Of a stretch of DNA of 64,000 bases, positions 19,920 to 31,140 are shown piece by piece. The stretch covers positions 12,152,001 through 12,216,000 of the forward strand of contig OZ231126.1 of assembly GCA_965153355.1 (NCBI GenBank), read 5' to 3'. Each line of letters starts with the position of its first letter. The stretch's first letter is position 1. The notes beneath the pieces are model-generated. The model searched no databases. It was not told the DNA's origin and was given only the letters and a program-made list of their open reading frames with translations. A program made the position numbers and the translations under genes. Origin of the DNA: Flaccisagitta enflata. Its lineage: Eukaryota > Chaetognatha > Sagittoidea > Aphragmophora.

Positions 19920-20825
19920 GTGAGTTTAATTGGAAAAAAGTCGAATTACGTAATTCGACTTTTTGAAATGTGAGGGAAAAAAAAGTTTTCCATATTGGAT
20001 TTAAAACAATTTTAGGAAATTGTGCCATTTTTTTAGCTGGAAGTATATATTTTTCAATATTCATAGCTAAGAAAGAGCTTATTTTTTTTCTTCAAATGGC
20101 GCCAACCAGAGGTCTCTACGATCATTACTTTTGGCGCTATGAATTTTTTGTCCCCGACGAACAGTTTTTGTCGGTGACTATGAGGTAGACCTGATCGTGT
20201 AGTCTGTTTGTTTGTTGTTTGTTTGTTTGTTGTTTAAAACCTTCTCATATCTTTGGAACCAGACTTCAGAATTTTATGAAACTTTGCTGGTGTTGTTTTA
20301 TAGGTCAATAGGAGCTTGTGTACCAATTTTCAAAAAAATTTATTAAATTTTACTACCCTTTGCCTATTATTTTTGTAGTAATATTTTACTGGACTTATGT
20401 GGTTTACATAGGTAGAGGGTAGAAAATGTATGTGAATTTTTTTTTTATTTGGTATACAAGTAAAGGGTACTAAATAAACAACCCCTGCAAAATTGGAATT
20501 AAATCTGAAGTCTGGTTTTTTAGATATTAGCTTATTTATGTAGTAATATGTTACTATGACTTAGGCAGTTTACATAGGCAAAGGGTAGCAAAGTTATATG
20601 AATTTTTTTTTAATTTAGTATACAAGTAAAGGATATTAATTGAACTGCCCCTGCAAAATTCAAATTAAATCTGAAGCCTGGTTTATAAGATATTAGCTTA
20701 TTAATGAAGTAGTATGTTACTAGGACTTAGGCGATTTATATAGAGGATTGGAGTTGATGAATTCTTTTACTTGCTCATTTATTTCATTCTAATTTTTCTT
20801 TAGGTTTGCCATCATGGATTTTAAG

Positions 20826-21450
20826 ATTCATCTTCAACTACTGTCATCATCTTCAACTACTGTCATCATTTTCAACTACTGTCATCATCTTCAACTACTG
20901 TCATCATCTTCAACTACTATCATCATCTTCAACTACTGTCATCATCTTCAACTACTGTCATCATCTTCAACTACTGTCATCATCTTCAACTACTGTCATC
21001 ATCTTCAATTACTGTCATCATCTTCAATTACTGTCATCATCTTCAATTACTGTCATCATCTTCAACTACTGTCATCATCTCCAACTACTGTCATCATCTT
21101 CAACTACTGTCATCATCTTCAACTACTGTCATCATCTTCAACTACTGTCATCATCTTCAACTACTGTCATCATCATCAACTACTATCATCATCTTCAACT
21201 ACTCTCATCATCTTCAACCACTATCATCATCTTCAACTACTGTCATCATCTTCAACTACTGTCATCATCTTCAACTACTGTCATCATCTTTAACTACTGT
21301 CATCATCTTTAACTACTGTCATCATCTTCAACTACTGTCAACATCTTCAACTACTGTCATTATCTTCAACTACTGTCATCATCTTCAACTACTGTCATCA
21401 TCTTCGACTACTGTCATCATCCTCAACTACTGTCATCATCTTGGACTACT
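20826..21450 (+). repeat. 19-bp minisatellite, about 33 units
   Basis: Unit CTTCAACTACTGTCATCAT. Since 19 = 1 mod 3 and the unit has no stop in any forward register, the array is open in all three forward frames, with a 19-residue repeating translation. This explains the two overlapping ~160-codon frames; they are not genes. Confidence 0.95.
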
Positions 21451-21806
21451 AAATTTTTTTAAAAAGTTTTTTAAAAAATTTTTGAAATTTAAAAAAAAAA
21501 ATTTGAAATTTTTTTGATTTTTTTTTTTTTTGAAAATTTTTTTGAAATTTTTTTTTATATTTTGAAAAATTTTAGAATTTTTTTTAGAATTTTTTTTTTT
21601 TGAAAATTTTTAAAAAATTTTTTTTGATTTTCTTTTCTTAGATTTTTGTTGTCATTATCATTCATTGTTGTAATCATCGTCATCAACTATTGTTATCATT
21701 ATCAAGTTTTGTCATCATTAAAACAATACTGAATATTTTTTTTCTTTTTTGTTCTTGAAATTGCTGTCTTGTTGTGTATCTCATAGAGTTGCGTTTACGC
21801 AACAAG

Positions 21807-21857
21807 AAAGCTTCAAAAATTACAGTCCCCAGTCGGGGACTGTTGTTTCGAAGCTTT
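21807..21857. other. Two-step hairpin (cruciform-forming)
   Basis: Outer stem AAAGCTTC / GAAGCTTT and inner stem ACAGTCCCC / GGGGACTGT with a 4-nt loop AGTC, all perfect. It sits inside the family C element just after 'agagttgcgtttacgcaaca', another small hairpin. Confidence 0.8.
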
Positions 21858-22023
21858 TTAAATCTTTTTTTATTTTTTTGCATTTTTGCAAAAATTGTTA
21901 TTTTTCATTGATCTTATTTTTTGGCCCTATGTAACAAGAGAGAAGAGCTAAGATGTTGAATTGTTGCACAAGCCACAAATTGACCCTAACTTTTATGACG
22001 CTAGCTTTTGCATTTTACTCTGC

Positions 22024-22387
<364 letters not shown>

Positions 22388-22589
22388 CGCACACACAAAC
22401 ACACACAAAAGAAGACCAAAAAAGAGACATAGAGAGACAGATTGAATGACAAAAACAAGCAGGCAGTCAACCAGACATCATGAGATGTACACAGAAGAAT
22501 ATGCATTGAAAAAACAGACTCCCATTTACGACTTTTTTCCGGTCGGCGAGAGTCGCCTTTATTGGGTTTACAGACAATTTGACAGGCAG

Positions 22590-22845
22590 ATTTGTTATAG
22601 CTGCCTAGTTTGATTTTCCAATTAAAATATGATTGCCAAATTTGTTTTAGTTGCTTGGTTTGATTTTCCAGATAATGTGATAGCCAAATTTGTTTTAGCT
22701 GCCTGATTTGATTTGCCAGATGATATGACAGCCAGATTTGTTTTTGCTGCCTGGTTTGATTTGCCAGATGATGTGACAGCCAGATTTATTTTAGCTGCCT
22801 GTTTTGATTTGCCAGATGATGAGACAGCCAGATTTCACCTGGCAA
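22590..22845 (+). repeat. 48-bp tandem repeat, about 5 units, coding-length period
   Basis: Unit 'agctgcctggtttgatttgc cagatgatgtgacagccaga tttgtttt' (spaces added). Starts at about 22601, 22651, 22699, 22747 and 22795. The last units stay open as 16-residue repeats FDLPDDVTARFILAAC. It is probably an intronic minisatellite; no splice signals or family support coding. Confidence 0.75.
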
Positions 22846-22959
22846 GTGGTTTGTTAGGTGATGAATTTTGGCCAAATGATTCAGACGGTAATTTGATATG
22901 TAATCGGGCTGGTAAAGTTGGTATTGCTAGTTTACTTGGTGCTTGAAAGGTAAAATAGC

Positions 22960-23640
22960 AGGGGTTTGGGCAGTAGCCTGTACCTAAATGACAAAAAGCA
23001 ATTAAATCAATATTCTCCGAGCAGACCATGTTGTGGGACTGTCTCAGGCTTCGATTGAAATCAATATTGGCTTAGAAATTCGACTTTTATGTGGCCGCGC
23101 CTTACCTTCTATAAACCCTACCCCTATACAAAATCCAAAATTTCAAAGTGCTTAAATTTAAATTCTGACTGCAGATTCGCAATCTGCAGAAAAAACTGAC
23201 AATTGGAAGTGTTTTCCTTTTTTTGATATTCCAATAAGAAGGTGGTCAAAAGTGCTGTCAAATATCGCAAAACATACCTTTTCTTTTAATTTCTTTGTAA
23301 AATCATTGAATTTACCTTTTTAAAAAATGTTTAGCGTGGATTTTGATAATGATCCCAAAGGAATTTTGAAAAAAGAAAAGCACTTTCAACAGACAGTTTT
23401 TCATGCAGATTTCAAATCTGCAGTCAAAATTTTGATATGAGCAATTTGTAATTTTTGGTTTTCTATAGAACCATGGGAAGTTCAAAGTAAGGCGCGGCAA
23501 CCAAGATGTAAACTTTTGAAGCTGAAAATGATGACAAAAGAAGCCCAAGACAGTTCCACAACATGAACTGCTCGGAGAATTTCGATTTTTTTGGTTTTAG
23601 TCATTTCGGTACAAGCTATTGGGCAGGTATCTAGGCTCTT
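22960..23640. mobile_element. 680-bp foldback (palindromic) element next to exon 8
   Basis: Two ~300-bp inverted arms with centre near 23300. Matched pairs: 'ttctccgagcag' (23013) with 'ctgctcggagaa' (23568), 'ggccgcgccttac' (23093) with 'gtaaggcgcggcaa' (23489), 'gactgcagattcgcaatctgcag' (23168) with 'ctgcatgcagatttcaaatctgcagtc'-type text (23404). Ends 'gggcagtagcctgtacc' and 'ggtacaagctattgggcagg'. Its right end lies about 60 bp from the exon 8 acceptor. Confidence 0.75.
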
Positions 23641-23702
23641 GTTGCTTTTTAATCTGTTGAATTGAATATCCGATTTTGATTAATTTGATTTGATCTCACC
23701 AG

Positions 23703-23857
23703 ATGTGACGCCTACGACCCCGGGAAGCATCGCGGGTGACGCTGAGGCAGCGGAGGAAAACTCCATAGTCAGCGTCAAAGAGAGAGCTCTAAAACTCAAC
23801 AAGATTCAATCTGAAAGTGAATTACAAAAGCAAATCTCGCCGCCCAGGAAAAAGACG
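23703..23857 (+). CDS. sowah: SOWAH exon 8: charged segment before the ankyrin region
   Basis: Acceptor 'gatctcaccag', donor 'acg|gtaaga', 155 nt, phase 1 to 0, residues 676-727. D-VTPTTPGSIAGDAEAAEENS then IVSVKERALKLNKIQSESEL-QKQISPPRKKT. The SVKERALKLNKIQSE block is amphipathic, basic and non-repetitive, and stands out from the disordered linker; I believe a similar block precedes the ankyrin region in other SOWAH proteins. It ends with a basic cluster PPRKKT, a possible nuclear import signal. Confidence 0.8.
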
Positions 23858-23899
23858 GTAAGAGATTAAACAAGGTCATTAGACCTAAGTCGGCATTTT

Positions 23900-24372
23900 C
23901 AAAAAAGGTCGTACAGACAGACAGACAGACTAGAATTTTCAAAATGACTTTTGAATCAGCCAACAAGCTCATGTTGATACCCTGAAACCTTATGAATGTC
24001 TATCATGTTAGAAACGCCTCTTAAACGACTTTGAGAGGGACGGATGGACAGATCGTAGCACGCGAAGCACACGACTAAAAATGCCACATGAGTAGAAACT
24101 TCTAAAGAAATGTTATCTTTCAAGATCACGCCCGTCATTTCACGTTCATCAGTCATTCTTTATAGCCAGTAAAAAAAAACAAGGCCAACACCTTACAGTC
24201 GCGTGCGGTTATTACGACCATAAGACTAAAAGACAAAGAGACTAAATGCAAATTGATTTGAATTAACTTTAAATGACTTAACATGGCGTAAAATGACAAA
24301 AAAGAGCTAAGCGTCTCCGACAGACCGATGGACAGAGAGGGGTTGTAGAGTTGCGTGCACGCGACTAAAAAT
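23900..24372 (-). repeat. Two HINE-like elements in reverse orientation
   Basis: 23905-24082 is decayed: GACA run, 'gatcgtagcacgcgaagcac' and 'acgactaaaaa'. 24172-24370 is better: 'aacaaggccaacacc', AGTCGCGTGCGG, 'gacagaccgatggacag', 'gttgtagagttgcgtgcacgcgactaaaaa'. In the second the left hairpin arm has changed (agttgcgt) while the right arm still matches the subterminal copy. Confidence 0.65.
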
Positions 24373-24428
24373 GTGTATTTTGTTGACCGCGAGCAACGTG
24401 AAACTCTTCAATTCTAATTACTCTCCAG

Positions 24429-24494
24429 GGTGACAGAACTAGCGCGATTGGTACGGAAGATGATGGGCACTCTACCACATCGGGATCGATTGAG
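24429..24494 (+). CDS. sowah: SOWAH exon 9: short acidic/Ser-Thr linker
   Basis: Acceptor 'actctccag', donor 'gag|gtgagt', 66 nt, phase 0 to 0, residues 728-749: GDRTSAIGTEDDGHSTTSGS-IE. Phase-neutral. No domain. Confidence 0.75.
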
Positions 24495-24702
24495 GTGAGT
24501 TGTTTCTGCGGCTGACCACCTTTTGCTACATTACGTTAACTAAGATGAGTTATTCGGTATTTAATTTTGAAATGTTGTCACAGCTGCTCTCGCTTATATT
24601 GAGTGGAAAAAAGGTTTGTATGTTTTTTTTTTGCTCGGATATCTTCTACTACAAGTTCTAGTCTTGAATCTATGCAAGATGAACATTTGTTGATGTAATA
24701 TT

Positions 24703-26765
24703 AACCTTGGGGAAATAAAAAATGGCGGAATTTTGAAAACTAATGCTATCTACCTTAAATTGAGAAAAACTAATTAAAATCGGTGATGTTTATAAAGTTC
24801 TTCAAAAGATCTTTCATTTGAGTTGTAGCTGGAAACTCTGACTCAAACCGTTTAAAAGTTAGAACTATTTAAATGAGACTACCCCTTTTCTGCTCTGACC
24901 TCATGTGAAGAATGATTGCTCAAAAAAGAATATCCAAAAACCATAGTAAAACTTCTCTGATTTAGATGAAATTTGAATTGGAAGCAATACATACAGTATT
25001 TGTAGCCTGCTAAACTGAGGATTAATTTTACTTTTGATTTTATTTCAAATTTCATTTTTATCTAACTTAATTATTTTTGAACATATTTCGTCAAAAATAA
25101 CTTGAAATCAAAGTGCATGAAGACATCACATTTAGTGTTTTGACCCAGACCATTGATTGGCAGAAAATTTATCCTAGACTACAAGAACAGCTCAGTCAGA
25201 CAATTATTTTAGATTTTATAGCTATTTAAAGTTTTTAAGGACAATTGTCTCAAAATAATTTCGGACAATTGTCCTTACAAACTTCAAATGACTGTAAAAT
25301 CTGAAATAATTGTCTGAATGAGCTGTTCTTGTAGTCTAGGATAGGTAAAATTTTCTGCCGAATCTAATGGTCTGGCTCAGAACACTCAATATTGATGTCT
25401 TCATGCACTTTGATTTCACGAATTATTTTTTTTGACGGCCAAATATGTTCAAGGAATTCAGTATCTTTTAATTAAGTTAAATACAAAAAATGAAGTCTGG
25501 GAAATGAAATTAAAGTAACAAAAATTAATCCTCCAGTTTTAGCCGGGTTTGCTCGGAAGGTACTGAACCTTCAGGGTGGCAGAAATAGGGGAACGCCGGG
25601 AACGTCGTTCCTTGGGCCTATAGATCAAGAGTCGGACTTATAGATTTGAGGGAGGAAAAAAGGGAGAAAAAAGAAGGAAAAAGAAAAAAAAGAAAGGAAT
25701 AAAGAAAGAGAAAAAAAAAAACAAAAAAAAAAACCTTAAAAAGAAAAAAAGAAAAAAAGAAAAAAAGAAAAGAAAAACGAATGAAAGAAATGTTGTCTCG
25801 TCTCTTGTTTCTGAGGCTAAATCATCTGATTTTTGCTTTTAAACTCAATTTTATGGAAATGACAGGGCTCTCCTTTTTTTTGTCATTGAATTTTCATGTT
25901 TTAGTATTGTTTTATCTACTAAACGTCACCTGCTAAACGCTATTAAACCCCTTGTCATTTATTGCTTCTCCACAGGTAAGAATAAAAGAAAATAGTGGTA
26001 TTTGACCATTTGAGAGAAACTTAAAAAGTCGGACTTATAGCATTGGAAAAAAAGCGTGCCTCGGACCTATAGAATTTTCTGCCACCCTGCATACCTTAAT
26101 CTAACGGCTCCTAAAAAATTATCAAAATCGGTCAATTTTTTCTATCCTTTTTATCATGAGAAAAATTCGGAAATTTCCAAGAAAAACCAGAGGTAATGAG
26201 ATAACAACCTGTTTCTTTTTAAATCATTTTGACTATGAAAATTTGATAAAAATCTCATCAAATTCATGATGGTTTTTAAGCTCTGGGAAAGATCTTTAGG
26301 CTGGATCATCAAAGAAAATGTTTTGTTAAGAAAGTAGAGAAATATTCGCAACTGAAGCAAAGGATGTCAATTTTGGTCTGTTGTTCTAAGATCTGGAATA
26401 AAAAAGTTTGAAAACCATAGTAAAAACCATCCAATTAAAACAAAAATTTAACTGGTATGAGATGACATACAACCTAATTACCACCTAAAATTTTGTGGCA
26501 ATCGGATTAAGTCTTCTATGTTTATTATGACTTTAAATTTTTTTCCAATTCCTTTCCATTGAGATACGGGCAGACCAGAAAATGAGTAGTCTCATTTAAA
26601 TCACTGTAGCTTCCAAACCATTTGAGCTAGAATTTCCAGACACAACTCAAATGAAAGATATTTTGAAGAGCTTTCCAGGCATCACAAATTTTAACCTATT
26701 TTTCTTACGATGAGGTTCAGAAGAAAGGTGTTAAAAATCCGCCATTTTTTATTTCCCCAAGGTTA
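24703..26765. mobile_element. 2.06-kb foldback element with ~200-bp terminal inverted repeats (family F), itself nested
   Basis: Left end AACCTTGGGGAAATAAAAAA(tggcgga) and the complementary right end (26739-26765); inversion continues for ~200 bp ('gatctttcatttgagttgt' against 'acaactcaaatgaaagatat'). Inside are a ~550-bp palindrome centred near 25255 and a ~513-bp element with CAGGGTGGCAGAAA termini (25576-26089). No transposase was seen. Related ends at 51074-54225. Confidence 0.75.
25576..26089. mobile_element. ~513-bp MITE with 14-bp CAGGGTGGCAGAAA ends
   Basis: Left CAGGGTGGCAGAAA and right TTTCTGCCACCCTG. Internal inverted text 'cctatagatcaagagtcggacttatag' and 'agtcggacttatagcattgg...cggacctatag'. 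The centre is A/G-rich (25640-25790). The superfamily is not clear. Confidence 0.65.
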
Positions 26766-27177
26766 TGCCACGATGCAACGACTTTCAGCATCGATCAGTG
26801 GTTCCAAATTAAATGATTCTGATATGTAGTTCAATTAAGATAGACAATGATATGGTGATAGTTTTTTTTTACATGATTTTTGAAACGAAGTAGTGGAAGT
26901 GCTCCGTCGCAATTTAAGCAATCACTTAATGAAACAGTCCTTTGCACGATGTGAATGGTTTTAAGCACCGAGGTTACTGGGTTTCTGTAATATGACAGAT
27001 AAAACGTTTCCTAACTAGACTATCTGTTGGTCATTTTGTGTTTCTTTCATGTAAAGGTGGTAAAATGATATGATTGCAATGATTGCAATGATTATTCAAA
27101 GACTCTGAATCTCGTTTTGAGTGATACCTAATTGACCAAAAAATAATTCATTGTTGAAATTCCGGTATTCATTATTT

Positions 27178-27372
27178 AGCCGCGTGCTACGCGACTCTAC
27201 ACCCCACTATGTCCGTCTGTCCGTTGGTCAGCTGATTGGTCCCTTTTTTACTTTATTGCGTTTTTGAGCATTTTGAGCTCACTGCTCCTGCCTGAATGTC
27301 CCAGTGACCTTCTCTATCACTCCCCCTGCCCACTCGCACGCAACTAGGATAGCCATGTATCCGTCCTTGTTT
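27178..27372 (+). mobile_element. Family B HINE-like element
   Basis: 'agccgcgtgctacgcgactc', 'tacaccccactatgtccgtc', 'tgcgtttttgagcattttgagctcactgctcc', 'ccccctgcccactcgcacgc', 'aactaggatagccatgtatccgtccttgttt'. The first hairpin arm and the subterminal arm have each drifted by one base. Confidence 0.75.
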
Positions 27373-27930
27373 GTACTGTGTTCACAGGTAGTATGTGAGA
27401 TAACTTGGTGTTGGAGTTTTCTTGGCGTGTTAAAACAGCTTGAAATAAAGCTCATGTGACCATAAATCTCTATGACAAGAGTGCACCTTAATAAACGGAA
27501 AATGCACTGCAAATTTACTCGGGTCTGAAGGTAATTGGAAGTATACTTGTGAAAGTTGAATTAGTTGTGCCTGTGCCTGATTATGGGTTAAGGGCTACAA
27601 CGTCGTTGGGTCAATCCAGTTTGTCCCGTTTAAGATGTTTTTCTCATCTCCCATGTTTGTGATTGACACAATTGCCTAACATTTTAGAAATAAATTTGTT
27701 TGTGTATTTTAAAACTTATCCCCATCAGACTACTGATAATCAGGTGATGGTTTGCCATATTCGGAGGCTTTTTGGTTATCTTTTTGAGACCTCTCAGGCG
27801 ATAGTTTTCGGCCAACCAGGCCCAACCCTGAAAAATTTAACATACAACAAAGGATATGACCAATGGGTTCTCATGTTCTTACATCCATATAAATCATGAT
27901 AACATTCAATTTTGATTTTGGGTTGTTCAG

Positions 27931-28032
27931 TTGACGAAAGAGCAACGGTCTTGGCTTGTTGTGGCAGCAACGTCAGACTATCATCCAATGGCTAAAATGT
28001 TGAACACCAGTCCATCACTGGCTAGAATGAAG
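27931..28032 (+). CDS. sowah: SOWAH exon 10: segment leading into the ankyrin repeats
   Basis: Acceptor 'gggttgttcag', donor 'aag|gtaagtgc', 102 nt, phase 0 to 0, residues 750-783: LTKEQRSWLVVAATSDYHPM then AKMLNTSPSLARMK. L-x-x-x-[EQ]-x-x-W-[LIMV]-x-A-A then a helix ending S-L-[AL]-x-x-[KR] is the hallmark helix pair before the first SOWAH ankyrin repeat (compare L-E-P-x-E-H-A-W-M-x-A-A in vertebrate members, from memory). This is one of the strongest family identifiers. Confidence 0.85.
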
Positions 28033-28254
28033 GTAAGTGCTTTTTAACTTTGTTAGTTAACAAACTTATGGTGAAGTACTGAACTTATGGAGTTTCAAGA
28101 TTATCAAACGTTTCCTTGATTTCTTATCAGTCTGCAAGAAGTTGTTTGAGGTTTCAGCTTGCAGCACTCTGAACTGATAGATGAGCTCCTTGGGTTGCCA
28201 AGCTGATAGTTTCAAGATATGCTTGAAAAGTGAATTAGTCCGCTGAAGTTAAAC

Positions 28255-28442
28255 CTGCTTCTTGCTTGCGGGCAACTCTTCATCCCGCTATGTCCGTCCA
28301 TTGGTTGGTCCCCTTTTTACTTTTTCGGCGTTTATGAGCGATTTAACCTCACTGCTCCTGCCAAAATGCCCTAGTGACCTTCTCCATCACTGCCCCTGCC
28401 CAAATGCATGCGACTAGGGTAGCCATGTATCTGGCCTTGTTG
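28255..28442 (+). mobile_element. Family B HINE-like element
   Basis: 'tgcttgcgggcaactcttcatcccgctatgtccgtcc', 'ggcgtttatgagcgatttaacctcactgctcctgcc', 'cccctgcccaaatgcatgcgactagggtagccatgtatctggccttgtt'. The hairpin is decayed. Confidence 0.65.
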
Positions 28443-29419
28443 GATTGATCACTCAGCTTTTGGGAGGGAAACATTAGCTGAATGAAAATTAAGCTTAGTT
28501 TTACATTTTACTTTTTAGATTTTACATTTTTACAGTACTGCTGTTTCTGCTTGCTTGACATAGATTTGACAGCAAGATGTATAGACTAGTTGGAGGATCC
28601 ATAAAAAAGCGCTGAAAAAAGCTATTACTGACAAGAACATTTCCAAGCACATGTAATAATCATTAGGTCAAGCCATTCAAGTAATCAGCGCTGAACATGT
28701 CCGGAAACTGGCCACCTTGATTTTACAAGATCAATTTTCACGACTATTGCAACGCTGAATGTTACTGAATCCTTTTCATTGAGTCAAAATTTTAGTTTTA
28801 TGTCCTCCCTCCAAATTAGTGCAATATCGCATAAGGTTCATTTAATATTGTCCACCCTTCTCACTCTGTGAAATCCTTTCAGCAACTCTTTAAAAATGCC
28901 GCACCTTTGTTTTCAGCGCGCACTGTCTCGGTTATTTTTCTAAACAATAGCCGCAACGCTCAATGCGAACTGACACGCCTAGCGCGGGTGTTATTTTTGT
29001 TCCCAAATGCCTTTGAAATAAGTCGAGGGGTGGCCCAGCGCTGGGTGTCCTTTTGTATTATTATAAAGAAAGCGCTGTTTCTCCCTAATTACGAACTTTT
29101 GTTGACAGCGCTTGCACGCTTTTTCTTCGTTCCATACTTCACGGTTATGAGTATAAATATGAAGGTATATACCGGTCTTTTGTATCTTCATCAATTAGAG
29201 AAGAGAATACCTTTTGTGAAGGTATGAGGTGATTGATGGCATTTTCCCCATGCCGTGAATGTTGGGCAGTCTCCCAACACATTCAAGGTCTGTCTCTGAG
29301 AGAAGTCATTAGTGATGTAAAACCATACCTGGTTTCAAAACCCTAACAATAGAAGCAAACTAATTTATCTTTTCCCTTGTCTTTTTCCCCCTCCAAACCT
29401 TTTCTCTGAAATTTTGCAG
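28443..29419. other. Intron 10 remainder
   Basis: A 119-codon open frame (28868-29227) has ordinary composition but no domain I recognise and no splice support; the intron is spliced in phase across it. The final 70 bp before exon 11 is a strong pyrimidine tract. Confidence 0.45.
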
Positions 29420-29431
29420 GACTTCATATCG
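29420..29431 (+). CDS. sowah: SOWAH exon 11: 12-nt microexon (D-F-I-S)
   Basis: 'ctctgaaattttgcag|GACTTCATATCG|gtgagtac'. The upstream tract 'cttgtctttttccccctcc' is a strong pyrimidine tract and the donor is near-consensus. Phase 0 both sides, residues 784-787. DFIS is the start of the first ankyrin repeat in SOWAH proteins (K/R-D-F-I/V-S/T-G-F/Y-T-A/C-L-H-W). Confidence 0.85.
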
Positions 29432-29858
29432 GTGAGTACAATCCAAACCAAACATTTCTCCTTATTTCAATTTACATTTTCATTTCTTAGCTTAGCTTGT
29501 TTTCTGCTTTGAATTCAGACATTTTCGACATGTTTTTATCATATTTACTCCAAAAGAATTCCTAACGGAATTATGCAAATATACCTCTTTCTTTGAGGCT
29601 ACTCCTGAAATAGGAAATGGAAGTTGTGCTGAGGTTTTGGTTTCCCCGATTGTTTCCATCTTTTTGTCACGAATAAAGGTATCTCCTGTCCCTCCTCCAA
29701 TTGTCTTATCCATCTATTCTTGTTATCACGCCGATGACAAAACAGCTTGAGACCCTCATGCCCGCGTCAAAAAGGATCCAGCCTTCTGAAAACGCGGTCC
29801 TTCACCGCCCTCCCCTTTCTCTGTGTTACTGTGCCTCTGTTTAACATAGACTCGCCTC

Positions 29859-29908
<50 letters not shown>

Positions 29909-30000
29909 GTCATTGCTTTTGTTGCTATCCCTCCCCTTTGTTCCGGTCTTTTGGCCGGATCATCACCGGAAAATAGTCGCGGCAGTAAAAAAGACGATGA

Positions 30001-30084
<84 letters not shown>

Positions 30085-30659
30085 AGAGAAAAAGAAAGAA
30101 AGAAGATGAAAAACAAAGGCAGGTTTTGGGAGAGATTCTCGCCTGAAAAATTCCTCCAGCTTTTGTTAGGGAAAATGAGCTCTGAAAAGCGGGATAGAAT
30201 CAGAAAGAAAGACTATAAGAGAAGAAAGAGAAAAACACAAAAAGAGACTCAAAGTTCTTTGAAAAAAAATTGAATTTTTCGCTCATCCCTCAATTTCACT
30301 CTTCAACTCCTACTCCACTCTCCCCCCCCCTTTATTCTCACCCCTTTCTACCACTCCTCTATCTAGTTCACTTTCTCCCCTCCACTGTGCTCTCATCATT
30401 TCTAGTTCTACCTCTCTTCCTATCTTTTTCTTTGCCCTTTTCTTTGTCTTACCCAGTAAGAAGCTGTACTCCCCTAAACTCATTGAACCCGTTACAAATC
30501 AAGCCTTTGTGGCAATCAACGTAAAAGAGCCATTTGGTGACTTTTTGGTTTCTTCAATTTGTATTATTTTAAACATCTCCCATATTGATAATAAAAACTT
30601 TTTCTCCCTTTTTTAACGCATCGTCGATATTTCAACTTGGAATTTACCTCGAATCTCAG
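29432..30659. other. Intron 11 with opposed (CT)n and (GA)n tracts
   Basis: (CT)21 at 29864-29905 and (GA)38 at 30006-30081 are complementary and 100 bp apart, so the intron RNA could form a long hairpin. A T/C-rich stretch (30270-30470) follows. The last 60 bp holds 'ttttctcccttttttaac', a possible branch and pyrimidine region for the GGC exon. Confidence 0.7.
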
Positions 30660-30662
30660 GGC
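30660..30662 (+). CDS. sowah: SOWAH exon 12: 3-nt microexon GGC (Gly)
   Basis: 'gaatctcag|GGC|gtaagtacc'. Residue 788. It supplies the invariant glycine of the ankyrin D-x-x-G-x-T-x-L-H turn, which is absent from the flanking exons (DFIS and TALHW). CAG acceptor and a GTAAGTACC donor with extended U1 complementarity. Phase 0 both sides. The best pyrimidine tract is about 40-55 nt upstream. Inference from sequence only; needs cDNA. Confidence 0.75.
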
Positions 30663-31097
30663 GTAAGTACCAAAATCAGTGTCATTGATAATTATGTTAT
30701 ATGGATGCATGGTTAGAAACTAGAATGTTGGGATCTATTTTTGTGTTTTTTTTTGTTAATCCGGCGTTTTCATGTGTGTGGTCGAATTTCTTTCTTCCAC
30801 TTCCTCTTTATATTATAATCCCCGATAAATACCCACTAACAAGTAACATTGTCCAATTTGACTTGTATGGTTGGGTAAAACAACTTAGGCGATGATGTTC
30901 TGTCGCTCCTTCATTCAAATGCTTGCTCAGAGATAGTAATCAAGATGTCGTACAATGGCCTATGAAGGGGAGGAAAGGCACGCGAGTGGAGGAGGAGGAG
31001 AAGGAGGAGGAGGAGAAAGTGTGATAAGATGAGATGAGAGGAACCACCGGAAATTAACTCCGGTCTTAAAGAGCCAGTCTCAAACGCTCTCAATCGA

Positions 31098-31140
<43 letters not shown>

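Noticed and set aside
20806-21312. Two ~160-codon overlapping frames of Leu/Ser/Ile/His-rich protein
   Set aside because: Explained completely by the 19-bp minisatellite lacking stops in all forward registers.
28868-29227. 119-codon frame of ordinary composition
   Set aside because: No recognisable domain, lies in a SOWAH intron, no splice sites in agreement. The length is not exceptional in AT-rich sequence.
30657-30668. GGC and TAC sites as zero-exon recursive splice sites only
   Set aside because: Recursive sites have AG directly joined to GT. Here three bases intervene at both sites and encode exactly the two missing conserved residues, so true 3-nt exons are the better reading, although recursive-like use is not excluded.
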